Assembly (NCBI GenBank): GCA_002071485.1 | Contig: MWFF01000041.1 | Span: 1-34,023 of the forward strand | Direction: 5' to 3' | DNA: 34,023 bases | DNA from: Verrucomicrobia bacterium ADurb.Bin006 | GTDB lineage: Bacteria; Verrucomicrobiota; Verrucomicrobiia; Limisphaerales; J093 | In this document: piece after piece, positions 1-7,932 of the stretch | Layout: each line of letters starts with the position of its first letter | How positions within the stretch are numbered: the stretch's first letter is position 1 | Notes under the pieces: model-generated | Databases searched by the model: none | Seen by the model: the letters and a program-made list of their open reading frames with translations, nothing else | What the model was told of the DNA's origin: nothing | Position numbers and translations under genes: made by a program

Positions 1-22
1 AACCTCGGTCGCGGCCCGCAGC

Positions 23-895
23 GTGCGATTGGGGCCCCATCGGGGGATGCCGCCGGCCCTACCGAGATCCGCGAATGTTCCCTCTCTCACCCACAAATTC
101 TGCTACAGAACCGAAAATCTGCTCCACGACGTGCGATACGTGTATGACGGCTGGAACTTGCTCGCCAGCCTCAATCCGGCATCGTCCGTCCGCCAGGCTT
201 ACCTGTGGGGCTTGGATATGAGCGGGACGATGCAAGGCGCGGGCGGCGTGGGCGGGTTGTTGGCGATCACCGACGCCAGCCAGGGTTCGCACTTCTGCGC
301 GTATGATGGGAATGGCAATGTGACCGCCTTGGTGAAAGCGGATGGCGCAGGACTGACCGCCCAATACGAATATGGCCCCTTTGGGGAACTCCTCAGCGCC
401 ACCGGCCCGATGGCCAAGGCCAACCCCTTCCGGTTCTCGACCAAGTATCAGGATGATGAAACGGACCTGATTTACTACGGTTATCGGTATTACAACGCGA
501 GCACGGGGAGGTGGCCAAGCAGAGACCCGTTCGGGGAGGTGGGTGGTTTGAATCTGATGGGGTTCACCGACAACAACCCGGTTGACAAGTGGGATATTCT
601 TGGCCAAGAAACTCCTGGAAAACAGAAATGCCAGCAGATGGTCAACAACGCCTTGGCTAAACAGAGCGAACTGATTGACCTTCTGAAGAAACACGACTGC
701 AAAAACCCGAAGGTCAAATGCAAGTGCTGTGGTGATGCGGATTTGGTGGGGTATTACCGACCCAAGTTTCTGTTTTGGGGCAACACGATCACGATGTGCC
801 AAAACAACCTCGGCGACGACCAATCGGTCTACGACACCGTCCTCAAGCATGAGATGCTTCACGCCGTTCAATCCTGCTACAAGGAGAAGGAGTGA
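23..895 (+). CDS. RHS repeat-associated core protein, 3' part, with Atp23/M76-like metallopeptidase tail
   Basis: The frame is open to the left edge, so the real gene probably starts upstream; the GTG at 23 is only the first possible start visible. RHS homology begins near residue 37 (RYVYDGWNLLASL) and runs to the conserved core end (YYGYRYYNASTGRWPSRDP, then NNPVDKWDILGQ). The variable tail after residue 197 follows the rule for polymorphic RHS proteins. It holds CKCCGDADLVGYY, ITMCQNN and HEMLHAVQSC (HExxH at residues 276-280), which resemble in order the CQNN and HELIHAxDHC blocks of Atp23 (peptidase family M76). The frame stops at TGA 893-895, but M76-like sequence continues in the same frame (next entry). 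Family knowledge: RHS proteins deliver or encapsulate C-terminal toxins, and metallopeptidases are known toxin types. Inference: this was, or is, a zinc protease toxin. The RHS call is secure; the M76 call is likely. Confidence 0.8.
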   Translation: MRLGPHRGMPPALPRSANVPSLTHKFCYRTENLLHDVRYVYDGWNLLASLNPASSVRQAYLWGLDMSGTMQGAGGVGGLLAITDASQGSHFCAYDGNGNVTALVKADGAGLTAQYEYGPFGELLSATGPMAKANPFRFSTKYQDDETDLIYYGYRYYNASTGRWPSRDPFGEVGGLNLMGFTDNNPVDKWDILGQETPGKQKCQQMVNNALAKQSELIDLLKKHDCKNPKVKCKCCGDADLVGYYRPKFLFWGNTITMCQNNLGDDQSVYDTVLKHEMLHAVQSCYKEKE

Positions 896-1096
896 GGTGG
901 ATGTCGGACATCGGTCTGCAAGGAGATTGAGGCTTACTACAACGCGAACTGTGCCCAAATCGCAGATCCGGAAGACCGGAAGGCATGTGTGAAGCAAGGC
1001 GTGGACTATTCCTCGGCCAATCACTGTAAGAACCAGGACCGAATCGATAAATACTTCTCGGAGCTATATGACAAATGCAAGACTCGCTCCCGCTAA
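896..1096 (+). pseudogene. In-frame continuation of the M76-like domain beyond the TGA
   Basis: Reading on in the same frame after TGA 893-895 gives 66 codons to TAA 1094-1096 with no other stop. The translation includes SVCKEIEAYYNANC, RKACVKQG and DRIDKYFSELYDKC. The cysteine pattern and order match the second half of Atp23 (CxEIRAxxLSGxC, then CVRxRA, then the DEVFESC region). The spacing between the HExxH block and this part matches the family, and the TGA falls where Atp23 proteins tend to have Trp (VDW). The simplest explanation is a TGG-to-TGA nonsense change or a base-call error. Programmed readthrough cannot be excluded. Without this half the peptidase domain is incomplete. No independent start or ribosome-binding site is evident. 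Confidence 0.6.
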
Positions 1097-1484
1097 CCAG
1101 TGTGGGCGTTGGCTGCTCGTCTTGTCCCTGTTGCTGGGAGGATGCATGAACTCGCCGACGGGCCAGCCGGAAACGAACTCAGGTGGCGTCAATCCAGACA
1201 TCCGGTTGGAAGTGATGTTCCAGAATCGGAGCGAGAAGCTGACTCCCGAAGAGGCGAGCACACTGCGCCAGTATTTGAAGGGTGTTAAAACCAAAACCCC
1301 AGAAGGAAGTCCCTCGCCACGGCTCAAATACCGGGTGCGAATTGATGTCGGCGGCAAGCCGCAGTTCTACTATTTTAGGGACGATGGTTCACTCATGCTC
1401 GCGAAGTCACCGTCAAAGAAAGCGGACGAAATCAAGCAGCTAGTTACAAGCGTTGCTTCCCGCATACCGGTAGCCACGAAATGA
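1068..1484 (+). CDS. Small secreted lipoprotein, candidate partner of the RHS tail
   Basis: A 138-residue protein with a classic lipoprotein signal: a basic start, hydrophobic LLVLSLLLGG and lipobox LLGGC with Cys at residue 26. It should be lipidated and membrane-anchored outside the cytoplasm. The mature part is hydrophilic and was not assigned to a family. The ATG lies 29 nt inside the read-through extension of the RHS frame, so the two genes are tightly packed. Genes directly after RHS C-terminal toxins often encode the cognate immunity protein, so an immunity role is a reasonable guess from position, but nothing in the sequence proves it. Confidence 0.7.
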   Translation: MTNARLAPANQCGRWLLVLSLLLGGCMNSPTGQPETNSGGVNPDIRLEVMFQNRSEKLTPEEASTLRQYLKGVKTKTPEGSPSPRLKYRVRIDVGGKPQFYYFRDDGSLMLAKSPSKKADEIKQLVTSVASRIPVATK

Positions 1485-1520
1485 TCCAAGGGCTGTTCCG
1501 CCTGTTTCTACAATGATGTC

Positions 1521-1534
1521 GCCCCTACCGGGGC
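1521..1534. repeat. Small REP-like hairpin before the RAYT gene
   Basis: GCCCC and GGGGC arms separated by TACC form a short hairpin 40 nt upstream of the RAYT-like gene. RAYT proteins belong with REP palindromes, so this may be a REP relic, but only one copy was seen here. It could also end transcription of the lipoprotein gene, although no clear T-run follows. Confidence 0.35.
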
Positions 1535-1573
1535 TTGACTATTTTCCAGCTATAAAGGGGGCAGTCCTCACCA

Positions 1574-2428
1574 TTGACACAAACGAGTGGTTGGCGGCAG
1601 CGTGCCGCCCCGCCTCGCAAGCCCCGGATTGAATTTGCAGGCGCGATTTACCACGTGACGAATCGCGGGGACCGGCGCGAACCCATTTTCCGGGATGACC
1701 GGGATCGGCACTGTTTCCTCGAAACCCTCGGCCAAGCGTGCGCCAAGACGGCTTGGCCGGTTCACGCGCTCGGCCTGATGGCGAATGATTTCCCTCTGGT
1801 GGTGGCGACGCCCAAGGGGAATCTGGTCACGGGCATGAAATGGTTTCTGGGCACCTACGCGGCACGGTTCAACCGGCGGCATCAGTTCTTCGGGCACCGG
1901 TTCGGCGGGCGCTACAAGGCGTTGCTGGTGGACGCGGTGTCGCCGGGCTGCTTGCGCACGGTCTGCGAGTATGTGCATCTGAACCCGGTGCGGGCGCAGT
2001 TGCTGGCAACGGAGGTTTCGCTGCGGGATTACGCTTGGAGCAGTTACCCGGAATACCTCAAGCCGCCCTCGCGCCGCTGGCGCTGGCTGCGGGGGGAACG
2101 CTGGTTTGGGGAGCTTCGCTTGCCCCAGGACCGCCCGGCGGCGCGGCTGGAGTTGGAGCGGCAGATGGAGGAAGGTCGGCGGCAGGAAGGCGGCGGGGAG
2201 GAATGGGCGGCGATCCGACGGGGATGGTTTTTCGGGGCGAACGAGTTGAAGCGGCAATTACTGGCGCAGGCATCGGAGCGAGTGGGCGCGCAGCATTACG
2301 GGGCTGAGCGCCAGGAGAGCGGGCAAGCCAAGGCGGAGCGGTTGGTGCAGGAGGAGTTGGCGAGCCTGGGCCGGCAGGAATCGGACCTGGCAGCGCGGCG
2401 CAAGGGCGATCCCGGCAAGCCTCGCTAA
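1574..2428 (+). CDS. REP-associated tyrosine transposase-like protein (RAYT) with a degenerate HUH motif
   Basis: A 284-residue protein starting at TTG. The IS200-like/RAYT signature is clear: RIEFAGAIYHVTNRGDRR, then DDRDRHCFLETL, GHRFGGRYKALLVD and EYVHLNPVRA, with the candidate catalytic Tyr at 133. In active relatives the second beta-strand reads LMSNHxH, where the two histidines bind the metal. Here it reads LMANDFPL (residues 69-76): His-to-Asp at 72 and His-to-Pro at 74, each explainable by one base change (GAT 1787-1789, CCT 1793-1795). The frame is otherwise intact, including the basic C-terminal extension, so the protein may still bind DNA but should not nick it. Its stop overlaps the stop of the convergent gene by 4 nt. 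The family call is firm; the loss of activity is inference. Confidence 0.88.
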   Translation: MTQTSGWRQRAAPPRKPRIEFAGAIYHVTNRGDRREPIFRDDRDRHCFLETLGQACAKTAWPVHALGLMANDFPLVVATPKGNLVTGMKWFLGTYAARFNRRHQFFGHRFGGRYKALLVDAVSPGCLRTVCEYVHLNPVRAQLLATEVSLRDYAWSSYPEYLKPPSRRWRWLRGERWFGELRLPQDRPAARLELERQMEEGRRQEGGGEEWAAIRRGWFFGANELKRQLLAQASERVGAQHYGAERQESGQAKAERLVQEELASLGRQESDLAARRKGDPGKPR

Positions 2429-5343
2429 CGATCCATGCGTTTGGCGGCCCGGCGTTTGGCTTCGAGCAGCCGGCTTGTGGTGGCGGCGCGGTCGGCGGGC
2501 GGCGCGGGCTCAGAGGGTTGAGGCGCCGGCGGAGGCGCGGCCGCGGGGGCTTTCTCCGGACCGGATGTTGGGAGCGTCACAGTCGAGGTTGGATGTGAGG
2601 GGGCAAAGAGGTCCGGACGACTGTCGGCGTCGAGGGCGGTGTGTTTGGCGCGGACTTCGCCGCGTCGGGCGAGCAAAGCGGCGAGGGATTCATCCGCCTC
2701 GACGGGCCGCGCTGGGCGGCGCCAGAAGAAGAGGATGCGCCGGAGGTTTTCGGTGGCCTTGAGCCACTCGGCGCGATCCAGGTAGATGCGTCGAACGGCG
2801 ACATCGGCGAGGAAGAGCAACAGGCCCAGCTTGAGGAGCCCTTCCCAGAGATCGCGGGGCTGGTAGGTCCGGATTCGGTCGTGCCGAAACGGGTTCACGG
2901 CGTTGGCGTCCGTCTCCATCAATGGCGGAAGCAGCCGGCCGTTTCCGGATTCGGCGATGCGCCGGAGGAGGTTGAGGTGCGGCTCGGTGGCATTGAATTC
3001 GGGCGAGTAGCTGACGTTGGCGCCCAGCGCCTGGGAGGCGCGCACCTGTCCGTTCTGCATTTCCATGAGGTTGAGCAGGTAGGTGCCCACCTCGCGGGTT
3101 GGGAATCGCGTTTCGTATCGGCCCGGGCCGGCCTGTTCGAGTCGGATGGTCTGCGCTTCGCCTTTGGGTGTGACGACGACCGCCTGGAGGTCGAGGAAAT
3201 TGCGGTAATTGCCCTGGGCGTCGAGCGCCTCGACACTGAGGACGCCTTCGCCCTGATCGACCGAGATTTCGGCATTGAAATCGGCCAAGTCGAGTCGCCG
3301 CAGCGCCCATTGGGCGACCTGGGACCAAAACTGCCGGTACTTGGGCCATGCCATCCAGTCCACCGCCCATTTCGCCTTGGCGTCGGAGGTGAACGCCACG
3401 GCGCGGCCCAACCCGTACTGCCAGTGGGCCAGGACGGGATCGCCTTTATCGGACACGAGCGGCACCTCGGCCCGGCCTTTGGGCGTTGTGCAGACGTAGC
3501 CGCGCAGTGTGGGCAGTTCATTGGCCCCGATGCCGCGGAGCAACTCGCTGCCGGCGACCATCTGGGGCTGGAAAGGCTCCTCGAAGATGGCGGACTTGAG
3601 AATGACCATCGCTTCCTTGAGAAAAATCTGGGGCAGTTGGTTCGGGTCCTGGACGTCGTAGAACCGGCCCCGTCCCAGGTCGGCGATGCGGATCATGGTT
3701 TCAGGGCCGGCATGGCCGGCGATGAGCACCGTGCTCACCGTGATGCGGTCGTTGACAATCGCCTGCATGAGGGCGTCCGACGGCGGGCCTGGGTCGCCGT
3801 CGCTGAACACGATCATATGCTTGAGGTTGGCGGTGGACTGCTTGAGGCCCGGGCTGTTGGCGTCGCCCTTGTAACCCATCTCCATGACGTGCTGGAAGCT
3901 CGGCAGGTCGCCCTGGTTCATGCCGGCGATCATGCGCCCTTTCTCCCGTTTGTCCCCGACCTTCGAGAGCGGAAAGAGGAAGCGGTCGGTGCCGTCCCAG
4001 AGGACGACGCCCAACTCGTCCTGCGGACCCAATGCATCGAGAACTCCCTGGGCGCATTCGCGGGCGATCTGGTTGCCGTTGTTGAACTCCATGCCGTGCA
4101 TGATGAGAATCACGGCGCCGCTGGGCAGGACCTTCTTGCTGCTCAGTTCCATCTCGACCGGCAACGCGGCTTCGAGCGGCGTGTCGCGGTAGCCGCCCGC
4201 CGCGTATGTCTGGTCGCCACCGACGCAGACCAGGCCCACGCCGAAATCGCGCACCGCGCTCTCGATCAGCCTCATTGTCGTCGTCCCCAGATCGCCCGCT
4301 GCGAGATTGCTGATGAAGATGGCGTCGAATCCCTGCAACTCGGCCAGAGTGTCCGGGAAGCCGCCGAGGTCGGTCAGCTCGACTTCGAGGTTCGAGGCGC
4401 GCAGGGCGCCGGCCAACGGGGCGTCCTGGTCGGGGTCGGCCGACACCACCAGGAGCCGCGGATCGCCCCGCACGCTGGTGAACGTGCCGGCCCGGTTGTT
4501 CTGCGGCACCCGGTCGCCGGCCGCTTCGAGCTGGATGTCGTAGTTGTAGAAGCCGGGTTCGGTCAGCGTCTGGGGAAAGGCGAAGAGGTTCTTGCCCGCC
4601 GTGAGTTCGATTTTCTGCTCGCCCAGGAACTGATCGTTGCGGAACAGACGCAGCGTCGCCTCGCGGTTGGTGTCCGTCTGCGCGAAAATCTTCACTTCGA
4701 ACGTCTGCCCCTTCTTGAGAAGCGGCGGCACGGTGACCTTCTGTACGCTCACGTCGCCGCCCCGGGAAATACCCATCGGGACGACATCGATGCTCACGCC
4801 CAGAGCGCGGGCGGCGAGGGCGGCTCCGACCGCTTCGCCGAGGTTCTCGTTGCCGTCCGAGAGCAGCACGAGCCGTTTCTGGCCGGTCTCGGGAAAAGCG
4901 GCCGTGCCGAGCCGGATGGCGCCGGCGATGTCGGTGCGTTCGGTTCCCACCACGGCGTGGATTTTTGGGACGTCGATCTTCGAGTTGGGAGCCGTCTCGA
5001 TGCTGGCGCCGGTTCCGAACACGACGATGCCTCCCTTGTCGACTGTTTTCTTGGCCGCGCCGGCCCGATTCACGTATTCCCGCGCGGCTTCCTGTTGAGT
5101 TGAAGGGATGCTGTCGGAGCGATCGAGGAGGAAGTAGACGTTGAGTCCTTCGAGCGGACGCTTCCACTGCATGCCTGCCAAACCGAGCACAAGGGCCCAG
5201 GCGACGATCAGCCGCAGCGCGAGCGCGACGCGCCGCCGCCAGGGACCGGTCTGGACGTAGCTGCGCGAGGCGAGCCAGAGCACCCACCCCGAGACCGCGG
5301 GGAGCAGCAGCAACCACCAAGGATGGGTGAATTGAAAGGGCAT
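2425..5343 (-). CDS. Large membrane protein with VWA and glutamine-amidotransferase-like domains
   Basis: A 972-residue protein. I start at MPFQFTHPWW because this ATG shares its A with the upstream gene's TGA (TGATG), implying translational coupling. Two transmembrane helices (about 8-26 and 38-57) lead into a VWA domain with an intact MIDAS start (D74-S76-S78) and LLSDGNEN. A class I amidotransferase-like region follows (about 295-400, VCVGGDQTYAAGGYRDTPLE). A second VWA-like domain has lost its MIDAS triad (IMHGME near 414-419) but keeps IVFSDGDPG. A third hydrophobic helix lies near the C-terminus (LLKLGLLLFLADVAV), followed by an Ala/Pro-rich tail. Such proteins commonly accompany MoxR/DUF58/BatA genes in Verrucomicrobia and Planctomycetes; their substrate is unknown. 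No amidotransferase catalytic Cys was recognised, so a scaffold or sensor role is likelier than catalysis. Confidence 0.85.
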   Translation of the reverse strand: MPFQFTHPWWLLLLPAVSGWVLWLASRSYVQTGPWRRRVALALRLIVAWALVLGLAGMQWKRPLEGLNVYFLLDRSDSIPSTQQEAAREYVNRAGAAKKTVDKGGIVVFGTGASIETAPNSKIDVPKIHAVVGTERTDIAGAIRLGTAAFPETGQKRLVLLSDGNENLGEAVGAALAARALGVSIDVVPMGISRGGDVSVQKVTVPPLLKKGQTFEVKIFAQTDTNREATLRLFRNDQFLGEQKIELTAGKNLFAFPQTLTEPGFYNYDIQLEAAGDRVPQNNRAGTFTSVRGDPRLLVVSADPDQDAPLAGALRASNLEVELTDLGGFPDTLAELQGFDAIFISNLAAGDLGTTTMRLIESAVRDFGVGLVCVGGDQTYAAGGYRDTPLEAALPVEMELSSKKVLPSGAVILIMHGMEFNNGNQIARECAQGVLDALGPQDELGVVLWDGTDRFLFPLSKVGDKREKGRMIAGMNQGDLPSFQHVMEMGYKGDANSPGLKQSTANLKHMIVFSDGDPGPPSDALMQAIVNDRITVSTVLIAGHAGPETMIRIADLGRGRFYDVQDPNQLPQIFLKEAMVILKSAIFEEPFQPQMVAGSELLRGIGANELPTLRGYVCTTPKGRAEVPLVSDKGDPVLAHWQYGLGRAVAFTSDAKAKWAVDWMAWPKYRQFWSQVAQWALRRLDLADFNAEISVDQGEGVLSVEALDAQGNYRNFLDLQAVVVTPKGEAQTIRLEQAGPGRYETRFPTREVGTYLLNLMEMQNGQVRASQALGANVSYSPEFNATEPHLNLLRRIAESGNGRLLPPLMETDANAVNPFRHDRIRTYQPRDLWEGLLKLGLLLFLADVAVRRIYLDRAEWLKATENLRRILFFWRRPARPVEADESLAALLARRGEVRAKHTALDADSRPDLFAPSHPTSTVTLPTSGPEKAPAAAPPPAPQPSEPAPPADRAATTSRLLEAKRRAAKRMDR

Positions 5344-7667
5344 CAGACGGTCCCAGGGCGGCGGATGAATTTCTGGATGAGGTGATTGCCCGCGTCGGCC
5401 ACGTACAGATTCCCCTTCGAGTCCAGGGCGATGCCCCACGGATTGTTAAACTCGCCCGGCGCGGCGCCGGCGCGTCCGATGATTTCGCGCGTGCGATGAT
5501 GGGCGTCAAAGACCTGGATGCGGCTGTTTCCGAACTCGCAGACGAAGAGGTTGCCGGCGCGGTCGACGGCGACGTCGTAGGGGTAGCTCATGGCTCCTGG
5601 ACCGGCCCCGGCGTGTCCGAGCTCGGCCAGCCATTGTCCGTTGTCCGAGAACACCTGCACCCGGTGATTGCACGAATCGGCCACGAACAGCCTGTCCTGC
5701 GCGTCGACGAACAACCCTTCGGGGCGATTGAACTCGCCGGGGGTAGGGCCGTAGCGCCCGAATCCGGCCAGGCGCGACGCGCCATCGGGTGTGAAGCGTT
5801 GCACCCGCTCGACGATGCCGTACTCGCTCACCCAGAGTTCGCCGCGACTGTTCACCGCCACGGCTCGAGGGAAGGCGAGTTGGCCCGCGTTGGTGCCGTG
5901 CGTGCCCCACTGCTGCTCGATTCTTCCTTCGGCCGAGAAATGGTTCACGCGCGAATAATGCGGCTCGACGACGATCACCCGCCCGTCGCGGTCTATCCCC
6001 ATTCCCTTCGCCTTGCCCAGGTCCGTCTCGGGCATCTGCCAGGCCAGCAGCCATTCGCCCAAAGGGGAGAACTTCTGCACCCGCCCCGTCATATCGACCA
6101 CGTAGACGTTGTCCGCCCGATCGACCGTCACGGATCGTGGTTTGCTGAACTGACCCGGACCCACCCCGCGCGTGCCCCAGACCTCGACTCGATCGAACAA
6201 TTCGCTATCGAGTGGCGCATGCCCGGGAGCGTGCTGCGAGCAGCCGGCCAGCAGGCCGGCCAGGACCGCCCCAATCGGAATTCGCTCTGCCCTGGCGAGG
6301 CCGCATATTCGAGCCGCCTGCCAGGCGGCCAGTGGCGCCAGAGCCAGGGCAAGCAGGATCAGGCAGAGCGCATCGACTTGTGCGTTGTGGCCGTAGTGCA
6401 GCAGGTTGAAAATCCTCAACGCCAGCGTCTCCCCGCCGGGCGGCACGATCAGGAGGACGGTTTCGACGTCCCAGAGCGTGAGGAGATAGATCACGTACCA
6501 GAGCGCGGCCAGCGGGACGGCGATCTGGGGCCAGCGCACCCGGCGAAACAGCTCCCAGCGGTTCGCGCCATCCAAACGCGCCGCGTCGTCGAGGTCGGGG
6601 TCCAGGGTTTGGCGGGTCCAGCGCGCTCCTTGCCAACCGATGGCGGCGCACCGGAGAGTGAGAGCCAGGATGACCAGGCCGCTGCTTTGGTAGAAGGGCG
6701 TGAGGGGCCGGCGATTGAAGAGGAAGATGCAGACAACGCCGAGGAACACGCCGGGCGTCAGCCACAGAATCCAGAGCGGTTGTCCCGCAGACCATCGCCA
6801 CGCCGCCAAACCGAGGCCGGTGGCCAAGGTGGCGGTCAAGGCGGCGACGTGGAAAGAAGCCCAGAGCGCCCCGCCGCCCGCGGCTAAGGCGCCGGGCAGT
6901 TCGCTCCAGGTGCGGGGCGAGTTGGCGAGTTCGACCAACGGCAGGCAGACGCCGAGAATCAAGAGCAGGCTGGAGATGCCGGCGCTGCCCCACCACCAGC
7001 GCCCCAGGCGGCGTCGCGCAAGAGCGGCTGCCAACGCAGGCTCGAGCCGGGGCCAGCGCAAGGGGCGGCGTCGCAACCAGAGTACCAGGGCCGCAGGGGG
7101 CAGGATGAGGGGGAGACACAGAAGGGCGGCTCCCCAAAAATCGAGATTGGTGCTGAACCGAATCCAGAGTTCGGCGGGAAACACTTTGATCTGGAGGATG
7201 GCCGGCACCGAGAAGTTGCCCAAAGCCAGGACCCAAGTGATCATGAGCGCCTCGAACAGGGGTGTCCTGGCCGACGGAACCAGAATCCACCGAAAGAGCG
7301 CAACGCCGGTCAATGCGCCGTCGGATTCGACCTGGCTTGGGGGAATTTGCGCCCAGGCGGCGAGGGTGAAGAACAGGGGAACGGGCCAAAGCAAGAGCGA
7401 AAGGGTCCAGACGGCGCCGCCTGGCGAGTAGATGTTCAGCGGGAGCCATGGACGCCAGGCGCCCGTCTGGCCAAGCAGGTGAATCCACGTGTTGGTGACA
7501 AGAAACGGCGGCAGGGCAATCGCCACGACAGCCAAGGCCAGCACAATGGCGCGCCACCGCGAACCCAAGCCCGAGACGAACAGAGCCGCGGTCACTCCCC
7601 AGAGCAGAGCCGCAAGGGCCGCCCCCGTGCTCACAAGCAGACTGTTCTGGAACAACGACCAGTTCAT
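5343..7667 (-). CDS. Fusion of a two-part ABC transporter permease with an NHL-repeat propeller
   Basis: A 774-residue protein starting at MNWSLFQNSLL. Residues 1-470 look like a tandem binding-protein-dependent permease of the iron/thiamine (FbpB/ThiP) type: about 12 hydrophobic helices with EAA-like loops (VESDGALTGVALFRW in the first half, DDAARLDGANRWELFRRV in the second). After a short link there is a lipoprotein-like segment, GAVLAGLLAGCSQ, then six NHL repeats to the end (for example NLYVADAGNHLIQKF). No ATG, GTG or TTG lies in frame between the permease and the lipobox-like segment, so as sequenced this is one chain. The extra helix would put the propeller in the periplasm. The ATPase and binding protein are not in the window. 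Related genomes may carry two genes here, and a local sequencing frameshift remains possible. Confidence 0.8.
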   Translation of the reverse strand: MNWSLFQNSLLVSTGAALAALLWGVTAALFVSGLGSRWRAIVLALAVVAIALPPFLVTNTWIHLLGQTGAWRPWLPLNIYSPGGAVWTLSLLLWPVPLFFTLAAWAQIPPSQVESDGALTGVALFRWILVPSARTPLFEALMITWVLALGNFSVPAILQIKVFPAELWIRFSTNLDFWGAALLCLPLILPPAALVLWLRRRPLRWPRLEPALAAALARRRLGRWWWGSAGISSLLLILGVCLPLVELANSPRTWSELPGALAAGGGALWASFHVAALTATLATGLGLAAWRWSAGQPLWILWLTPGVFLGVVCIFLFNRRPLTPFYQSSGLVILALTLRCAAIGWQGARWTRQTLDPDLDDAARLDGANRWELFRRVRWPQIAVPLAALWYVIYLLTLWDVETVLLIVPPGGETLALRIFNLLHYGHNAQVDALCLILLALALAPLAAWQAARICGLARAERIPIGAVLAGLLAGCSQHAPGHAPLDSELFDRVEVWGTRGVGPGQFSKPRSVTVDRADNVYVVDMTGRVQKFSPLGEWLLAWQMPETDLGKAKGMGIDRDGRVIVVEPHYSRVNHFSAEGRIEQQWGTHGTNAGQLAFPRAVAVNSRGELWVSEYGIVERVQRFTPDGASRLAGFGRYGPTPGEFNRPEGLFVDAQDRLFVADSCNHRVQVFSDNGQWLAELGHAGAGPGAMSYPYDVAVDRAGNLFVCEFGNSRIQVFDAHHRTREIIGRAGAAPGEFNNPWGIALDSKGNLYVADAGNHLIQKFIRRPGTV

Positions 7668-7714
7668 TCCGCGGACAGGGGGGAGTGGACACACCGTCGT
7701 GTCTGCAGACGCCG

Positions 7715-7900
7715 CGACAGCCAACCCTCGCCCCGGCCCTCGCCCATCCGACCTGCCTGCCGAAGCCTGGGCGCAGGCAGGTGGAAGAGGGTGTCCCGCT
7801 CTGCGGGACGGGTGAAGGTGCCGGTGTTGTGTATCCTACGGATTCCTCTGGATTTGCGAATGCGCGACATGTCCGCGCCGTTCTCCCCGGGCGGGGAGAT
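7715..7900. repeat. Palindrome-rich spacer between two operon genes
   Basis: This lies in the 265-nt gap between the permease-NHL gene and the VWA gene upstream of it, and holds no gene I can support. It contains at least three hairpins: CCTGCCTGC with GCAGGCAGG (about 7760-7783), GTCCCGC-TCT-GCGGGAC (about 7794-7810), and TCTCCCC-GGGC-GGGGAGA (about 7881-7898). The composition (CCCTCGCCC blocks facing GAAGAGGGTG) resembles dispersed REP-like intergenic repeats. It may attenuate transcription between the two halves of the gene block. Confidence 0.5.
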
Positions 7901-7932
7901 GCCGTGGAGGGAAGCGACGCGTGGGGTGTGGA

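Noticed and set aside
893..895. TGA as selenocysteine or Trp codon
   Set aside because: The family position is usually Trp, not Cys/Sec; no SECIS-like hairpin was evident, and other genes here use TGA as stop, so recoding is unlikely.
59..1024. 321-codon minus strand frame over the RHS gene
   Set aside because: RHS core motifs are on the + strand; the opposite frame has no recognisable domain.
2641..5103. Long + strand frame (820 codons) opposite the VWA protein
   Set aside because: Antisense shadow in GC-rich DNA; no domain motifs, while the minus strand encodes clear VWA and amidotransferase-like motifs.
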